DNA of 64,000 nucleotides. Source: Lojkania enalia (Eukaryota > Ascomycota > Dothideomycetes > Pleosporales). The notes beneath the pieces were generated by a model. That model saw nothing but the letters and a program-made list of their open reading frames with translations. It had not been told where the DNA came from and did no database searches. Shown in pieces: positions 1-11,475 of the stretch. The stretch covers positions 33,951 through 97,950 of the forward strand of contig ML986583.1 in assembly GCA_010094045.1 (NCBI GenBank), given 5' to 3'. The stretch's first letter is position 1. The number at the start of each line of letters is the position of its first letter. A program made the position numbers and the translations under genes.

Positions 1-830
1 GAGATTATAAATAAGTATATTAATTAGAGACTGTATTCTTTTATATCCTTCTACTAGAACAACTAGAATTCTCTATTACCTATAATTAACTAAATACAAG
101 CGACTCTACCCTATATAACTATTAAAATATCCCCGTATTAGATCTTATATAGATTTAAGCTCTATTAGAGTTAGGATTAGAAATATTCTATTAATCCTAT
201 TATTATAACAGATAAATTAAATTATAAAAACACTTTAGCTCTAGTAACTTATATATATATAGCCTAAGAAACTGTAAAGGCTAATATTAAAAAGGCTTAG
301 GATTATATACGATCTATTATTAACTATTATTAGTAACCGATTAATTAGTAGATTAGTAATATAGTCTACTTAAATACTAAAAACTTTATAGTCTAGAGAT
401 TGAGCTAAAAGCTATCTAATTAATAGAAAAGCCCTTTTAAAGTACTAGAGTAGGTTAGAAACTTATACTATTTATAGTTACCTCTAGAGTTAAGTATATA
501 TAATATCTTTATACCAAACCTACTATATAAAAACCCCTAGGACCCTCTACCTAAATAAAAAGCTCTGAAACCACCCGCTATCGCTATTAATAGAGTAGAA
601 GAGTAGGAGGTTAAGGAAATACTAGCTAGTAAATTATATTATAAGACCCTTAAATACTATATAAAATAGGTAGGATACAATTTTAACCCGATTTAGTATA
701 AAGCCTTAAACTTTATAGGTTCGCTTTATAAGCTAAAAGCTTTTTATAATAAGTATCTAAATTGTCTAGAACCCCTAAAAGCTCTAATTAAATAGATTAA
801 GGTATATAAGGATAGTATAGAGAATATAGA
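1..830 (+). mobile_element. Ty3/gypsy chromovirus relic: integrase C-terminus and chromodomain
   Basis: Reading through stops on the plus strand, bases 1-160 resemble the end of an integrase core, with the 'TPF..YG'-like patch degraded to SPYQILYRF. About 400-540 matches the integrase C-terminal part that ends in a degraded H(P)VFHxSLL motif, seen here as YNIFIPNLL. About 600-800 matches a chromodomain: EVKEILASK, YIKxVGYN, a degraded W-P-A-S-D-F patch, LKAFYNKY and a terminal PLKAL. Chromodomains at the end of pol are diagnostic of chromoviral Ty3/gypsy elements. The element runs off the left edge and is riddled with stops, so it is dead. Family assignment is from memory of conserved motifs, not from a search. 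Confidence 0.75.
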
Positions 831-1946
831 TTACCTAATAGATAATAATATATAAGAGTTAAATAGTAGATTTTTAAAAACTAAAATATAGGCCTAAAAT
901 TACTCTTCTATAAAATCTAGAGGGTCTAATAGTAGGCTGTTAGATACCTCTCTAGTCCTCTTCTCCTCTACCCTTCTTCCCCTTCTTTCCCTCTAGACTT
1001 CCCTCGAATCTTCCCTATATTTTTAGCCGGCTAAGAGCACTGCGATATTAGCCTAAAGGCTAGATACTAGAACTTTTAAGGCCGAAACCTAATAGAGTAA
1101 CTTAGTACTCTAGTAGAATAAAGCTATTTAGATACTAGTTATAAAAAGGCTATCTTCTTAACTCTTTACAACCTAGGCTATAAGCGCTAGGCTATAAGCA
1201 GACTCTAAAATAGCCTTAAAAGCTACCTTTTTATCCTCCTTATCTCCTATATATTAGGCCGCTGCTTATAGTTCGAGATAGCCCCGGAGGACTAGAAACT
1301 CCTTCTTATAATAGGAGGGGATTTATAAATATATTAGTAGTAAGTATTCTACTAGTATTAGATATAATTTATATAGGGTTATACTTTTTATTTTACAAGG
1401 TATAATACTCGTATTTTTTTAATCTTAGGGACTAAAAGGAAAATATTATATACTACCTGTAAGTAAGCGTATATATAGTCTAAAGATAGATAATTTAGAA
1501 AGCTTCCGAAGAGGCTCTAGAAGGCGGGTAGAATAGTATATTAATTAATTTTTTTTTCTATAAGGCGTTAGTAATACTTTAATAATTAACGGTTCTAGAA
1601 ACGCGTAATAATATATATAGAGTAGAAGTTATTATTTAGTTAAGAAAGCTTAGTTAATAGCAACCTAGTAATATACTAAAGCTAGTAAACACTTATTACT
1701 ATATACGACGAAATTGCAATATTAATAAACTATTACAATAGTAGTTACTAGCTAATATATAGGTTAATTATACTTACTATAAAAACCTTACTTAATATTA
1801 TATTAATAAACGCATCTCTATAGGCAACTATATATATTAGCTCTTACCAGTAAATACCTCCTTAAAGAAATTTCTTTATACTAGAACCCATTTATAATAG
1901 CCCTAATTCCCTCCCAAACTAGCGTAGATAGGGACTATCAGCCTAT

Positions 1947-2215
1947 AAGGAGGGGGGTAGTATAATAATATAAAGAAATCGTTCTATAAAAAGCTTTATC
2001 TTTTTACTTATCTTATCCTACCCCCAGTTCTACCCCTTTTCCCATCTATATATAGTTATATACTCTCTTATAAGTAGCTTAGTAGTTTTTCTATATCCTT
2101 TTATATAAGGCCTATAGGTGTTAATAGAATTCCTAGGTCCTTAAACCCCTATATACTCCTATATACCTCTAAGTAGATTTGTACCGCATTCGGACCTATT
2201 ATCTTACCTATACTA
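1947..2215 (+). repeat. possible polypurine tract and LTR remnant
   Basis: A purine run rich in G (1947-1958) lies in otherwise AT-rich DNA and is followed by about 250 bases with a pyrimidine-rich, TATA-bearing layout like an LTR. It ends where the first Fot1-like relic begins abruptly near 2222. This would fit the 3' end of the gypsy element that starts at the left edge, but no second LTR copy is present in the window to confirm it, and the TG..CA ends are not clear. Confidence 0.3.
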
Positions 2216-2221
2216 TTATAT

Positions 2222-3250
2222 TTAGAAGAATAATTTCTATTACTTTAAAAGTCTTTTAATAGTTCTTATATATAAATATATTAAAAAATACGTCCTTAAA
2301 AGCTAGAAGAAAGCCTTTTTTATTAATATAGTAGACGCGTTAATATACTAAATCTTATATATACTATAAGTACTTTAGCTTTAATAGTAAGAAGTAAACT
2401 ATATTAAGAAGCTAAAGTATATATAATAAATAAGAAGGTATATAAAGCGTTAGAATCTTTTATATAAGGTAGTAATCTTTAAATTCTTAGTTAAGGTAGC
2501 TTTTATAGCTGTCTAAAATAAGTAGCCTATATAATTCTATCTAATACATCTTTATATACTTATTAAAGTACTTTAGCTACTTAAAACTAAATATATTATT
2601 TATCCAGCCGTTCTTAGAAACTAAAATTTTCCAATTATATAGTATATCTACTTCTTTATATTATATAGAGATATAGACGTATCTTTTATAGATAATAAAT
2701 AGTAGGGTAGTATATATAATAGTATAGATATTCTAAATAACTATAACCTACTTATAATTATCTAACTATATAAAAGTAGACCTTATATAATATTCTAAAC
2801 TTATAATAACCTTTATAGTATTAATAATACCTATTTAAAAGTCTATCTTATTAAAGTTGTAGATATTATTATTATATATACTATATTTCGCAATTATATT
2901 CTATACGAGTTTAAACTATATGTTAATAACTTTTAAATTCTTTTATTTTATTCTTTAGCAATCTTTTACTTAATTAAAGACTATTTTAAACTTATTTATA
3001 CACGTTATAAATTATTTAGACTAATTCCTTTCTATAAATATTTTACTATATATACCTAATAGTTTATCTACTATATCTACTACCTTATATAGCTAGAGTA
3101 TAAATTCTTGTAAATTAAGGTTAAGAATATATTATATAATTGTTTATTTTTCGATTACTATAAGCTTCTAGTAATTTAGTTATATATAAGGGCGAAATAC
3201 GATTCTATAAAGTCGAGTAGAGAGTTATTAATATTATATATTAAAAGCTA
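2222..3250 (-). mobile_element. Fot1/pogo-like transposon relic A (truncated, inverted)
   Basis: The reverse complement of this block matches bases about 5325-6365 closely over roughly 1 kb, although both copies are riddled with TA-type changes. In transposase orientation (minus strand) it covers the N-terminal part and most of the DDE domain. The match stops abruptly near 2222, next to the putative LTR, so the C-terminal third is missing. It has no open frame and is non-functional. Confidence 0.7.
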
Positions 3251-3462
3251 TAGCAGCGTGTTATATACTCTTAAACTAGCCTAATTTATACGCCTATAAG
3301 ATAAGCTTAATTCTACCTTCTTATTAAATTAATAGAAGATCATATTATAAATTTATTATAGTTCATACATAGTATTTATAATACTAAGAAAAAGTAGCCG
3401 TTTCGATAGTTTAGCCGCTTTAATAGTAGAATACGTTACCTATAATATTAACGTACTATATA

Positions 3463-5310
3463 AGCAAGTTAATTACCTAAGTAAGCTAATTATAATACTA
3501 AAATTCTACTAAAATCGCGATAATTATACTTTATAATATTATACTATAACTAATAACTATAGAATTAATTTAGAAAGAAGCTAGAATATAGTTTATACTC
3601 TAAGCTCTTTAATAAAATATAATACTAACTATATATCGTGTTATATTAATCTATAATATTTTCTAAAGTATATTTAGTATATAAAAGTAAGAAATAGTTT
3701 TATAATATAATTACCAGCCTAATTTAATAAAGTTTAATAAGATTAAAGAGTAGGTAATTATTTAGTATATACTAGATCTAAATATAAGAGAATTTCTACT
3801 ATAGCTTACTACTATTTAAGATATAGCTAATTTACTACTAGCTATATACTCTACTAGCTAGGTTAGAAAGAATTAGATAGAAAACTTTATTAAACGTACA
3901 CTTAAGTTTAAGATTAAATTTAATTAAAAGTACAACTATTTAAGAGTTAAATATAAGAATTCTAAAGTTATAGGAGGCTAATTCTATTTTATATAGAATA
4001 TAAAGGCTAAATATAATATTATTAATAAAGATATATATAACTTTAATAAATTAGACTTTATAATAGATATAATATCGATAGAAGTAGTAGTTACTAGCTC
4101 TAAGAGACAAAATTAACTAAAGTAGCTTCAACTAGATAATTATAAGTAGACTATAATTATCTAAGATATTAATATAATAGGATAGATAATACTACTTTTT
4201 ATTATCTTTATAAGTATTTACTACCTCTCTATATAATATAAAGAAGATAATATTCTATTAACCTAGACTATATAGATTACTAATAATAGCTAGACGATAA
4301 ATAATATTAGTATTAAGTAGTTAAAACACTTTAACACGTATATAAAAGATTATACTATTAGTATATATTAATTACTAATTCTTAATAGCTATAAAAGCTA
4401 TAACTCGTTTAAATTTAGGTAGCTCTATAAAGAAAAGAATATTATTACTTTCTATATACCTCTATATTTATTATACCTACTATAGCTACTAGATATAGGT
4501 TATTTCTTACCTTTAAAGACTGCATATAAGTGTTAAGTTAAGTAGCTAATATATAGTTATATTAACTATATTATAAAAATTAAGTTTTTACTCTATTTTA
4601 AAGCAGCTTTTAATATAGTAATTCTAAAGAGTAATATCTTAAGTAGTTTTTAAGGTGCTAGCCTAATTCTATTCGACTTAAATATAGTACTATTAAAACT
4701 TAAAATTTAACTATATATACTAATATACTTTATAGTTAAAGATACTCTTTAAGAGTTAAAAATACTAAATAATTCTATTAAATTTAGGTTTTAATCTACG
4801 TACGTTTAATTAAGAATTTAAAAGTACTTAGATAGCTTACTTATTTTAATAGTAGAAGCATTTAAATAGTTTATAAAAGGTACTGTATATATAATATATA
4901 AAAACGTACTATTATATACTTAGGTTACTAAGCTTTAAGTAGCTAATAAAGCTACTATATAACGTCGATCGTATAAAAGAAAGTATATATAGAAGAAAGG
5001 CAACCTAATAATTAAAGAAGGCGTTTAATTAACTACTCTAAAAGAGTTTAGTACTTATATTAATAGAAAGAAGAGTAGAAAGAAAGTACGTATTAATAGA
5101 GGCTAGCCGATTTAAAGGTGCTATAAGTAGTATAGTAAGGCTAGATATAACTCGTAGACGTATAAAAATAATGTTATAGATATAGAAGAATAGGCTACTA
5201 TATTATATAATATAATAGAATATAAGAAAGTATAATATTTTACGAAAAGTAGTCGCAATTTTAGTATAGTCTTAGTATTATAATCAGCTTGCTTGGGTAA
5301 TCAGCTCGCT
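3463..5310 (+). mobile_element. Fot1/pogo-like DDE transposon relic B with terminal inverted repeats and TA duplication
   Basis: The ends form an inverted repeat of about 50 bases: AGCAAGTTAATTACC at 3463 against the complement of the sequence ending CTCGCT at 5310. A TA lies immediately outside on each side (3461-3462, 5311-5312), as for Tc1/mariner-Fot1 insertions. The length of about 1.85 kb fits Fot1. Read through stops, the plus strand gives an almost uninterrupted transposase: a DIYNFNKLDF motif with the first catalytic-type Asp, an LLILNSYKS motif corresponding to LLILDGHxSH, IPLYLLYLLQLLDIG corresponding to PPHSSHLLQPLDVG, PLKTAY, and a degraded zinc-knuckle-like C-terminus. The catalytic Asp in the second motif reads Asn, and many CAG codons are TAG. 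The element is dead. Confidence 0.85.
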
Positions 5311-5312
5311 TA

Positions 5313-6930
5313 TATAGTATATTATAGCTTTTAATATATAATATTAATAACTTTCTATTTAACTTTATAGAATTATATTTTACTCTTATATATAACTAAA
5401 TTGCTAGAAGCTTATAATAATTAATGAATAAATAATTATATAATATATTCTTAACCTTAATTTATAAGGATTTACGCCCTAGCTATATAAGGTAGTAGAT
5501 ATAGTAGATAAACTATTAGGCGTATATAGTAGAATATTTATAGAAAAGAATTAGTCTAAATAATTTATAGTATATATAGATAAGTTTAAAATAGCCTTTA
5601 ATTAAGTAAAGGACTATTAAAGAATAAAATAAGAGAATCTAGAGGTTATTAATATATAGTTTAAGCTTATATAGAATATAATTACGAAATATAGTATATA
5701 TAATAATAATATCTACAACTTTAATAAAATAGACTTTTAGATAAATATTATTAGTACTATAAAGGTTATTATAGATTTAGAATATTATATAAAACCTACT
5801 CTTATATAGCTAGATAATTATAAGTAGGTTATAATTATCTAGAATATCTATACTACTATATACGCAACTCTACTATTTATTATTTATAAAGAACGCGTTT
5901 ATATTTTTATATAGTATAAAGAAGTAGATATACTATATAATTGGAAAATTTTAGTTTCTAAGAATAGTTAGATAAATAATATACTTAGTCTTAAATAGCT
6001 AAAGTACTTTAATAAGTATATAAAAATACGTTAGGTAGAATTATATAGGCTACTTATTTTAAACGGCTATAAAAGCTACCTTAACTAGAAATTTAAAGAT
6101 TACTATCTTATATAAAAGATTCTAATACTTTATATACCTTCTTATTTATTATATATACTTTAACTTTTTAATATAGTTTACTTCTTACTATTAAAGCTAA
6201 AATATTTATAGTACATATAAAACTTAGCGCGCTAATATATCTACTATATTAATAAAGAAAGCTTCTTTCCAGCTTTTAAATATACGTTTTTTAATATATT
6301 TATATATAAGAACTATTAAAAAGCCTTTAAAGTAATAGAAATTATTTTTCTAAATATATAGATTATGTTAGATTACCTTAATATATAACTATATACTCTA
6401 CTAGAACTACTTCTATAAAAAGACTTCTAGTAGTTTAAAACTCTAAATAATATATATTAATTTAGGTTACAATTAATATTTATATAAAAGTTCTTTATAT
6501 AATTATTAAAAGAGGTATAAGAAGGATTCTTACAGTTTATAAAAGGTGCTAAGTTAATACTATATTAGAATATACTTCTTTAAGCTTATAATTCTAAGCT
6601 TAAAAGGTAATTAGAAGAAGTAACTAAGTATAAAACGTATAAAAGAAAGTATATTTAGTATAATAGTATAGTATTATATAGTAAAGGATTTTTATATATA
6701 ACTATTAGAGTATTTATAAGCTCTTAACTCTTTAAGAAGACTTATAGTACTAATACTTAAGAAAGGGCTTAACCAGCTTAACGCTACTATAGTAACTATA
6801 GTAAGACTAGATATAACGCTCGTATATGCTAAAAGAATAGTAGGGAAAATTCTAAATTAGATAAAAGTATATTATATATAGAATCTCTTATTAGTATTAA
6901 GTAAATTAACTTTTTATATATAGTATTCGT
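5313..6930 (+). mobile_element. Fot1/pogo-like transposon relic C
   Basis: Plus-strand read-through gives the same transposase family as relic B but a distinct subfamily: NNIYNFNKIDF near 5710, RLLILNGYKSY near 6055, a degraded PPHSSHLLQPLDVG near 6145 reading IPSYLLYILQLFNIV, and a long C-terminal tail to about 6700. Its 5' two thirds are repeated in inverted orientation at 2222-3250 (relic A). It starts directly at the right TA of relic B, so relic B may have inserted into its 5' end; the left portion would then lie before 3462. All frames are closed by stops. Confidence 0.7.
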
Positions 6931-7640
6931 TATACTAAGAAAAAGTAGCCGCTTCGATAGTTTAACTACTTTAATAGTAGAATATATTATAGTATTTATA
7001 ATATTAAAGAAAGGTAGCTAACTTAGTTGTTTAGTTAGTTTAATAGTAGAATATATTAGTTTAATTAGATATTTATAAGCTATACTATTATTACTAGAAA
7101 ATAAAATACTATATAAAGTTAGTAAGATAGTATACTTATTTATCTAATATACTTATTATTATATTAATTATATTTTAGCCTAAAATTTCCTATATCTATA
7201 ATTAGATATATAGTAGTAGAATAGAGGATATATTTAAAAGTAGTATAAGTAATAGAATCTAACTTTTAAAAGATATAAGAGAAGAATTTTAATATATAAT
7301 ATTCTTTTATAAATTTTTAATAGTAGAAATTAAATTAAGTAATTTAAAGTTTAGATATTACTTATACGATAAATATATATTAATAGTTTCTATTACTAGT
7401 TACTCTTCTTTTCTTTAATAATATTCTCTTTATATTACTTAGCTTTATATTATTAAAATATATTTAAAACGTTTATAGGTATATTTATTACTCTATAATC
7501 TTCTATTAGATATTTAATAACTACTAATTTTAATAATAGATCTACAAATTATACAACTAGTAAAATTTGTCCATCCTACAATTAAACTCTACTAAATAGC
7601 CGGGTCTAACCTCTAAAGTCTCTAAATATAAAGCCCCAGA

Positions 7641-9212
7641 TTCTCAAAATGCCGGAAATTCTAACTACAGCCCTGGAGCACATGAAGTGCATAGAGCGCG
7701 ATCATATATAGACTCCCTACGCACCACCTCCTGATTTTTAAGATTTCTGACTATTCACAGTATTACTGGAGACGCCATAAATATTGTTCCTTGGCCGCTT
7801 TGAAAGCGAAAAGGTGATAACATAAACACATTTGATACCTTTTGTTTTGTTCTTCTCCCCGTAATGATTGTGTTTGTCGCGGTATTTTGGATTAATAATT
7901 GAAAGTGTAGAACCTGGAAAAGTCCCTTAGAAATGGAAAATTCAGACATAATCCTTGAAATTGTTAAAAGTTCTGCGTGAATGACACGTTCTATGCGTCT
8001 ATGCATCTCCGTGCAATCCATTGCAACCTTGAATTGGTCCTGAACGCTCTGGGAAGCGTACGGGCACTTGGCAGGGGCCTTGGGTCTTACTGCGTGAGCT
8101 ATGAAGGAGATCTTATTGGTTTATTTTCCACATCACTAAGGAGACATAAAATACCTAGGTAAGTTGGTACCTTGAATAAACTCGTACTCGACTGTTTACT
8201 TGCGGCAGCACAATTATAGTGGCACCTTTTAATATAATGAAAAATCCAGGTACATGGATGAAAGGCCGTTCTAGGAAGTGGCAATTTCCTGGCGCGGCTA
8301 GCGATTGTACAGATCGGTAGAACATCCATGAGGATGTATTCCTTTCCCATCACAACTATTGCAGTAGAAGAGTCACGCCACCCCATTTATTTCGCAATTC
8401 CAACTGTGCCCTTGCATGATTTTGTCTTTTCAATGTTCATGAAGTAGCGTCCTAAGACCACGTTGCGGACTTAGATCCCATATTATGGAAGCGATTTGCA
8501 TGAATTCTTCCTGCAGGGCATCGCCAATCCCGATGTCCGCAAGGCTAGAACATGTCACCGTATTGATTCGCCCCGCGTCCAGAACACAGTTACCAACCTG
8601 CACCCTTCAAAATTTGGAGTGAACCAATTCTTGAGCTTCCAGCTATAAGTGGCTATAAGTATCGGCTATCTGCAGTGTCGACACTTCCACAGATGAAAAC
8701 CGATAGATATTTCCGACGGCAGCTGGATACAAGTGCATTGTACAGGTTATTATGCCGGGTGATAGCAATGCAAATTTCCACGTATTTTACTGAATCCTCT
8801 ATCGTCCGGATTCCTACTGGCCATGAAGGATACCGCCTTCCTCTTTCGGGCGCGATGCCGCAGCACACAGCCCCGGATGCCTATGAGGTGGCTGGTTGGG
8901 GTTACATCTGGCAACTTCATGGAATTGACCTTAAAATATCTACATAAATGGGTCAATTATTTCGAATTATACGAATGAATGAATGACCCTAAAAGTCAAG
9001 GCGTCAAAGTCAGCAATATTAGGCTTTGAACGGAGGCGCGTGCTATCCACTCTACATCATTTAATACTCCCATTACTGTCGCGTATATACGATAACTCTA
9101 TAACTGTGCGCCTAAGAAAGGTCATAAAATAAAATTTGGACTTTGAAGAACATAAAATAAGCGTCGATGAAAACAGCGAGCCTCAGCCTCTTCACGGTAT
9201 TATGCTCGGTAA
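7641..9212. other. gene-free transition zone
   Basis: Normal base composition resumes here. Only short overlapping frames under 100 codons occur on both strands, without recognisable motifs or credible splice partners. A TACCTAGGTA palindrome lies at 8152-8161. Upstream exons of the next gene could be present but cannot be delimited. Confidence 0.5.
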
Positions 9213-10724
9213 TTTGATCGATATGATATTATTCTCTTCACTACTGACAATCAAAAGACTAGCAATGCAATCCCGCTTCAAAATAGGGCCAAAGATAAAA
9301 TCTCGAGCTGCGGCTCGGACTGGATGCAAATTGATGATATAAAAACAAACCATGATCAAATACAGCGCAGAGGGTTCAATAGCGCAGTGGACTTCTTCTG
9401 TGACGAAGCTCATGATCAAACTCTAGGAGCTGGTTTATATCTCTCGCTAGCCACGCGAGTATACATCAATTACGGAAAAGATCCTAAATATTATGGTATT
9501 AATGGGTATGTATACTTCGAGGTCTACAACAAGATGAACAAGGGCCATGTCATAGATGGTAGGTATATTTAATATATTTAATCTGTCATGATTTTCGACG
9601 CTAACTGTGAAAAGGTGCTAAATGCAAGGGTTATCTAAAAGAACTATCCAAAAAGGATGGAAAGTGCTACGGTTCCGACAACAAGGACACTAAGGGAGGA
9701 ACTTGGCAAGTGGGGGACGAAGACATTTCCTACCACGCCAAGGCTGAAAGAACACCACCAAATTTCGACTCTGTGGACAAGACGGTTGTCCTGAAAGAGG
9801 CGATCAAGCCTCTTGACGAGAGTTATAGAGTTCCGGTTCCGTTCCCATACTACTCGTTTAATGATATTGTTCCCATTGGGTGCCACATTCACAATGACTA
9901 CGAGAAAGCTCAGAAGCCTCTCTACGACGCTATTAGCGCCGGCTGTGTGAGCGCTGAAGTTGACGTATGGCATCGCGACGGCAAGTTAAGGGTCGGTCAT
10001 ACCTCGCCTGGTAAAGCAACAATCCAAGACATGTACATCAATCCTCTGAAAGCATTACTTGAAGGGACCGGCTCGGTGTTTCCAAAATCCCCTGACCAAG
10101 ACTTTACTCTCCTAGTCGATATTAAGTCTAGCAATGAGATGGATAAAACCTGGGACACTTTCGTCGAGTCGTTGAAGCCTTTGCGGGAGAAAGGATGGTT
10201 GAGTTACTACAAAGACGGGAAGTTCCAAAAAGGGAAAATCACCGTTGTTGCTAGTGGTAACGCGCCGTTTGACAAGATCAATAGCAATAAGGATCCTGAG
10301 CGGGCGATATTCTTTGATGCCACTGTCCAAGATAGTCTGGATGGACGCGACAAGTCAAATACCTACTTAGCTAGTGGAGATTTTGGCGCTGCCGTAGGTG
10401 GCTCGGGAACAATCAAGGACAGTCACCTAGAGAAACTAAAGAAACAGGTCAAAGCCGCACATGACAAAGGATTCAGAGTACGATACTGTAAGTTGAACTC
10501 AATTTGGTTTGAGGATCTCTTTACTGATGCTCACCCTTCAAGGGGATGGTCCTGATGAAGACCAGTGGCAACAAATGATTGATGAATGTGTTGATAGGAT
10601 CAACGTACGCTTCAGATCCGACTTACATTTTTTGTCACATTCCTAACATGACATGTAGACTGATCACCCCGAAAAGATGCCTGCTCTGGACTTCAAACTA
10701 AACGGCGGCGGATGTAGTCTATGA
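9213..10724 (+). CDS. AIM6-like PLC-type phosphodiesterase (5' end unresolved)
   Basis: The segments 9213-9558, 9615-10487, 10543-10604 and 10659-10724 join in frame through GT..AG introns of 54-56 bp. From about residue 200 the product matches the fungal 'altered inheritance of mitochondria 6' family of glycerophosphodiester/PI-PLC-like TIM barrels: IGCHIHNDYEKAQKPLYDAI (the HND motif), AEVDVWHRDGKLRVGH (the E-x-D metal/catalytic site), a LLVDIK strand, RVRYWD and the IN(T)D ending typical of the family. The first 200 or so residues form a separate Cys-bearing domain (FCDEAHDQTLGAGLY, GKDPKYYGINGYVYF, KCYGSDNKDTKGGTW) that is not part of AIM6 and that I cannot name. The frame is open from 9213 and the first in-frame ATG is 9324; neither a signal peptide nor a first exon is evident, so the N-terminus may be incomplete or lost. 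Biochemical substrate is unknown. Confidence 0.75.
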
Positions 10725-11219
10725 TCCGGACATCCTCTTGTTTTTTATTTATTGCATAATATTTGATGTTTTGGGGAGATTTTGGTGAATTAGCCTCTAA
10801 ATGCATCGGGCTTGCTGCAAATTGCTCAGGGGTTGGTATTCTACTCCTTGTGTTAGGTGTTGGCATTTTCTAAGATTATCGTATCCTCCGTGTTATAATT
10901 TATCCTCCACCTCATTTATCAGATTTTCCGACATACCTGAAGCAGCCATAACATAAATGACTGGAGTGATGAAATCTTTTTTTAAATTCCTTGGGGTACA
11001 AAAGCTTCGGCGTAACATCACAGCTTATCAGTTTGCTCATCATAGCGGTAAATATGTCTGAAGATATCCTTTAGCGATAAATAACTCCACGAGCGACTTC
11101 CTAGGCTTCACCATTCATATTTCTGCAAAGCACTTGCTGACATCAGTACCCTTCTTTCGAACAAACACGAGCATCTAGAAACAAGCTCAAGTCCTCTCTG
11201 GTCCTCTTCCGCTCAATTC
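10725..11219. other. intergenic, nothing recognised
   Basis: About 500 bases of 3' flanking sequence without a credible frame or motif. Confidence 0.5.
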
Positions 11220-11475
11220 TTCGATCTTGGAATCCAAGCCCATATGACTAATGCTCCTAGAAGACTCAAGATTGCAAAGCCTTCCATTGGAAGTTACGTA
11301 GCATAAATTGCTCCCAATACATACAAAACTAGTGGTGCTACTTTCGGAGAGATCGTGCATTTGTAGATGGCAAGCTCAAAAAGAACGCCTGAGCAAAACC
11401 CGCGCCAAGACTACCGCAAGCGGCTACTATGCCGTGGGCTGTACTGCGGTATCTCGTTGGAAGGAATTCGGCGGG
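11220..11475 (-). pseudogene. decayed MFS phosphate-permease-like fragment
   Basis: Minus-strand translation from 11475 reads PAEFLPTRYRSTAHGIVAAC followed by GSLGAGFAQAFF, then a stop. This matches the conserved loop and following helix of Pho84-type inorganic phosphate:H+ symporters (P-x-E-x-F-P-T-R-Y-R-x-T-x-H-G). After the stop a second frame continues with a hydrophobic helix (VLYVLGAIYAT), a stop, then AILSLLGALVIWAWIP, like the last transmembrane segments. No start, no N-terminal two thirds and at least two disablements are seen, so this is a gene remnant. The family call rests on one well conserved motif. Confidence 0.65.

Larger units (their letters stand above)
3384..7060 (+). repeat. 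three directly repeated ~50-bp units (3384-3437, 6933-6987, 7003-7056)
   Basis: Each unit has the form ...AAGAAA(A/G)(A/G)GTAGC... followed by ...TTTAATAGTAGAATA. The first two are nearly identical and the third is more divergent. They lie outside the recognisable transposase relics and all point the same way, so they are not simple inverted termini. They may mark ends of successive insertions or a small non-autonomous element. No internal frame is visible. Confidence 0.55.
1..7640. repeat. AT-rich RIP-degraded transposon island
   Basis: The whole stretch is strikingly AT- and TpA-rich and carries almost no open frame, whereas sequence after about 7640 is of normal composition and coding-competent. 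Translated with TAG/TAA read through as Gln or Trp, long stretches still match transposon proteins, which means that CAG, CAA and TGG codons have become stops. That is the expected footprint of C-to-T repeat-induced point mutation. At least four separate relics are nested or abutted here and are listed individually. The remainder, about 840-1950 and 7060-7640, is similarly AT-rich but not identifiable. Confidence 0.9.
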
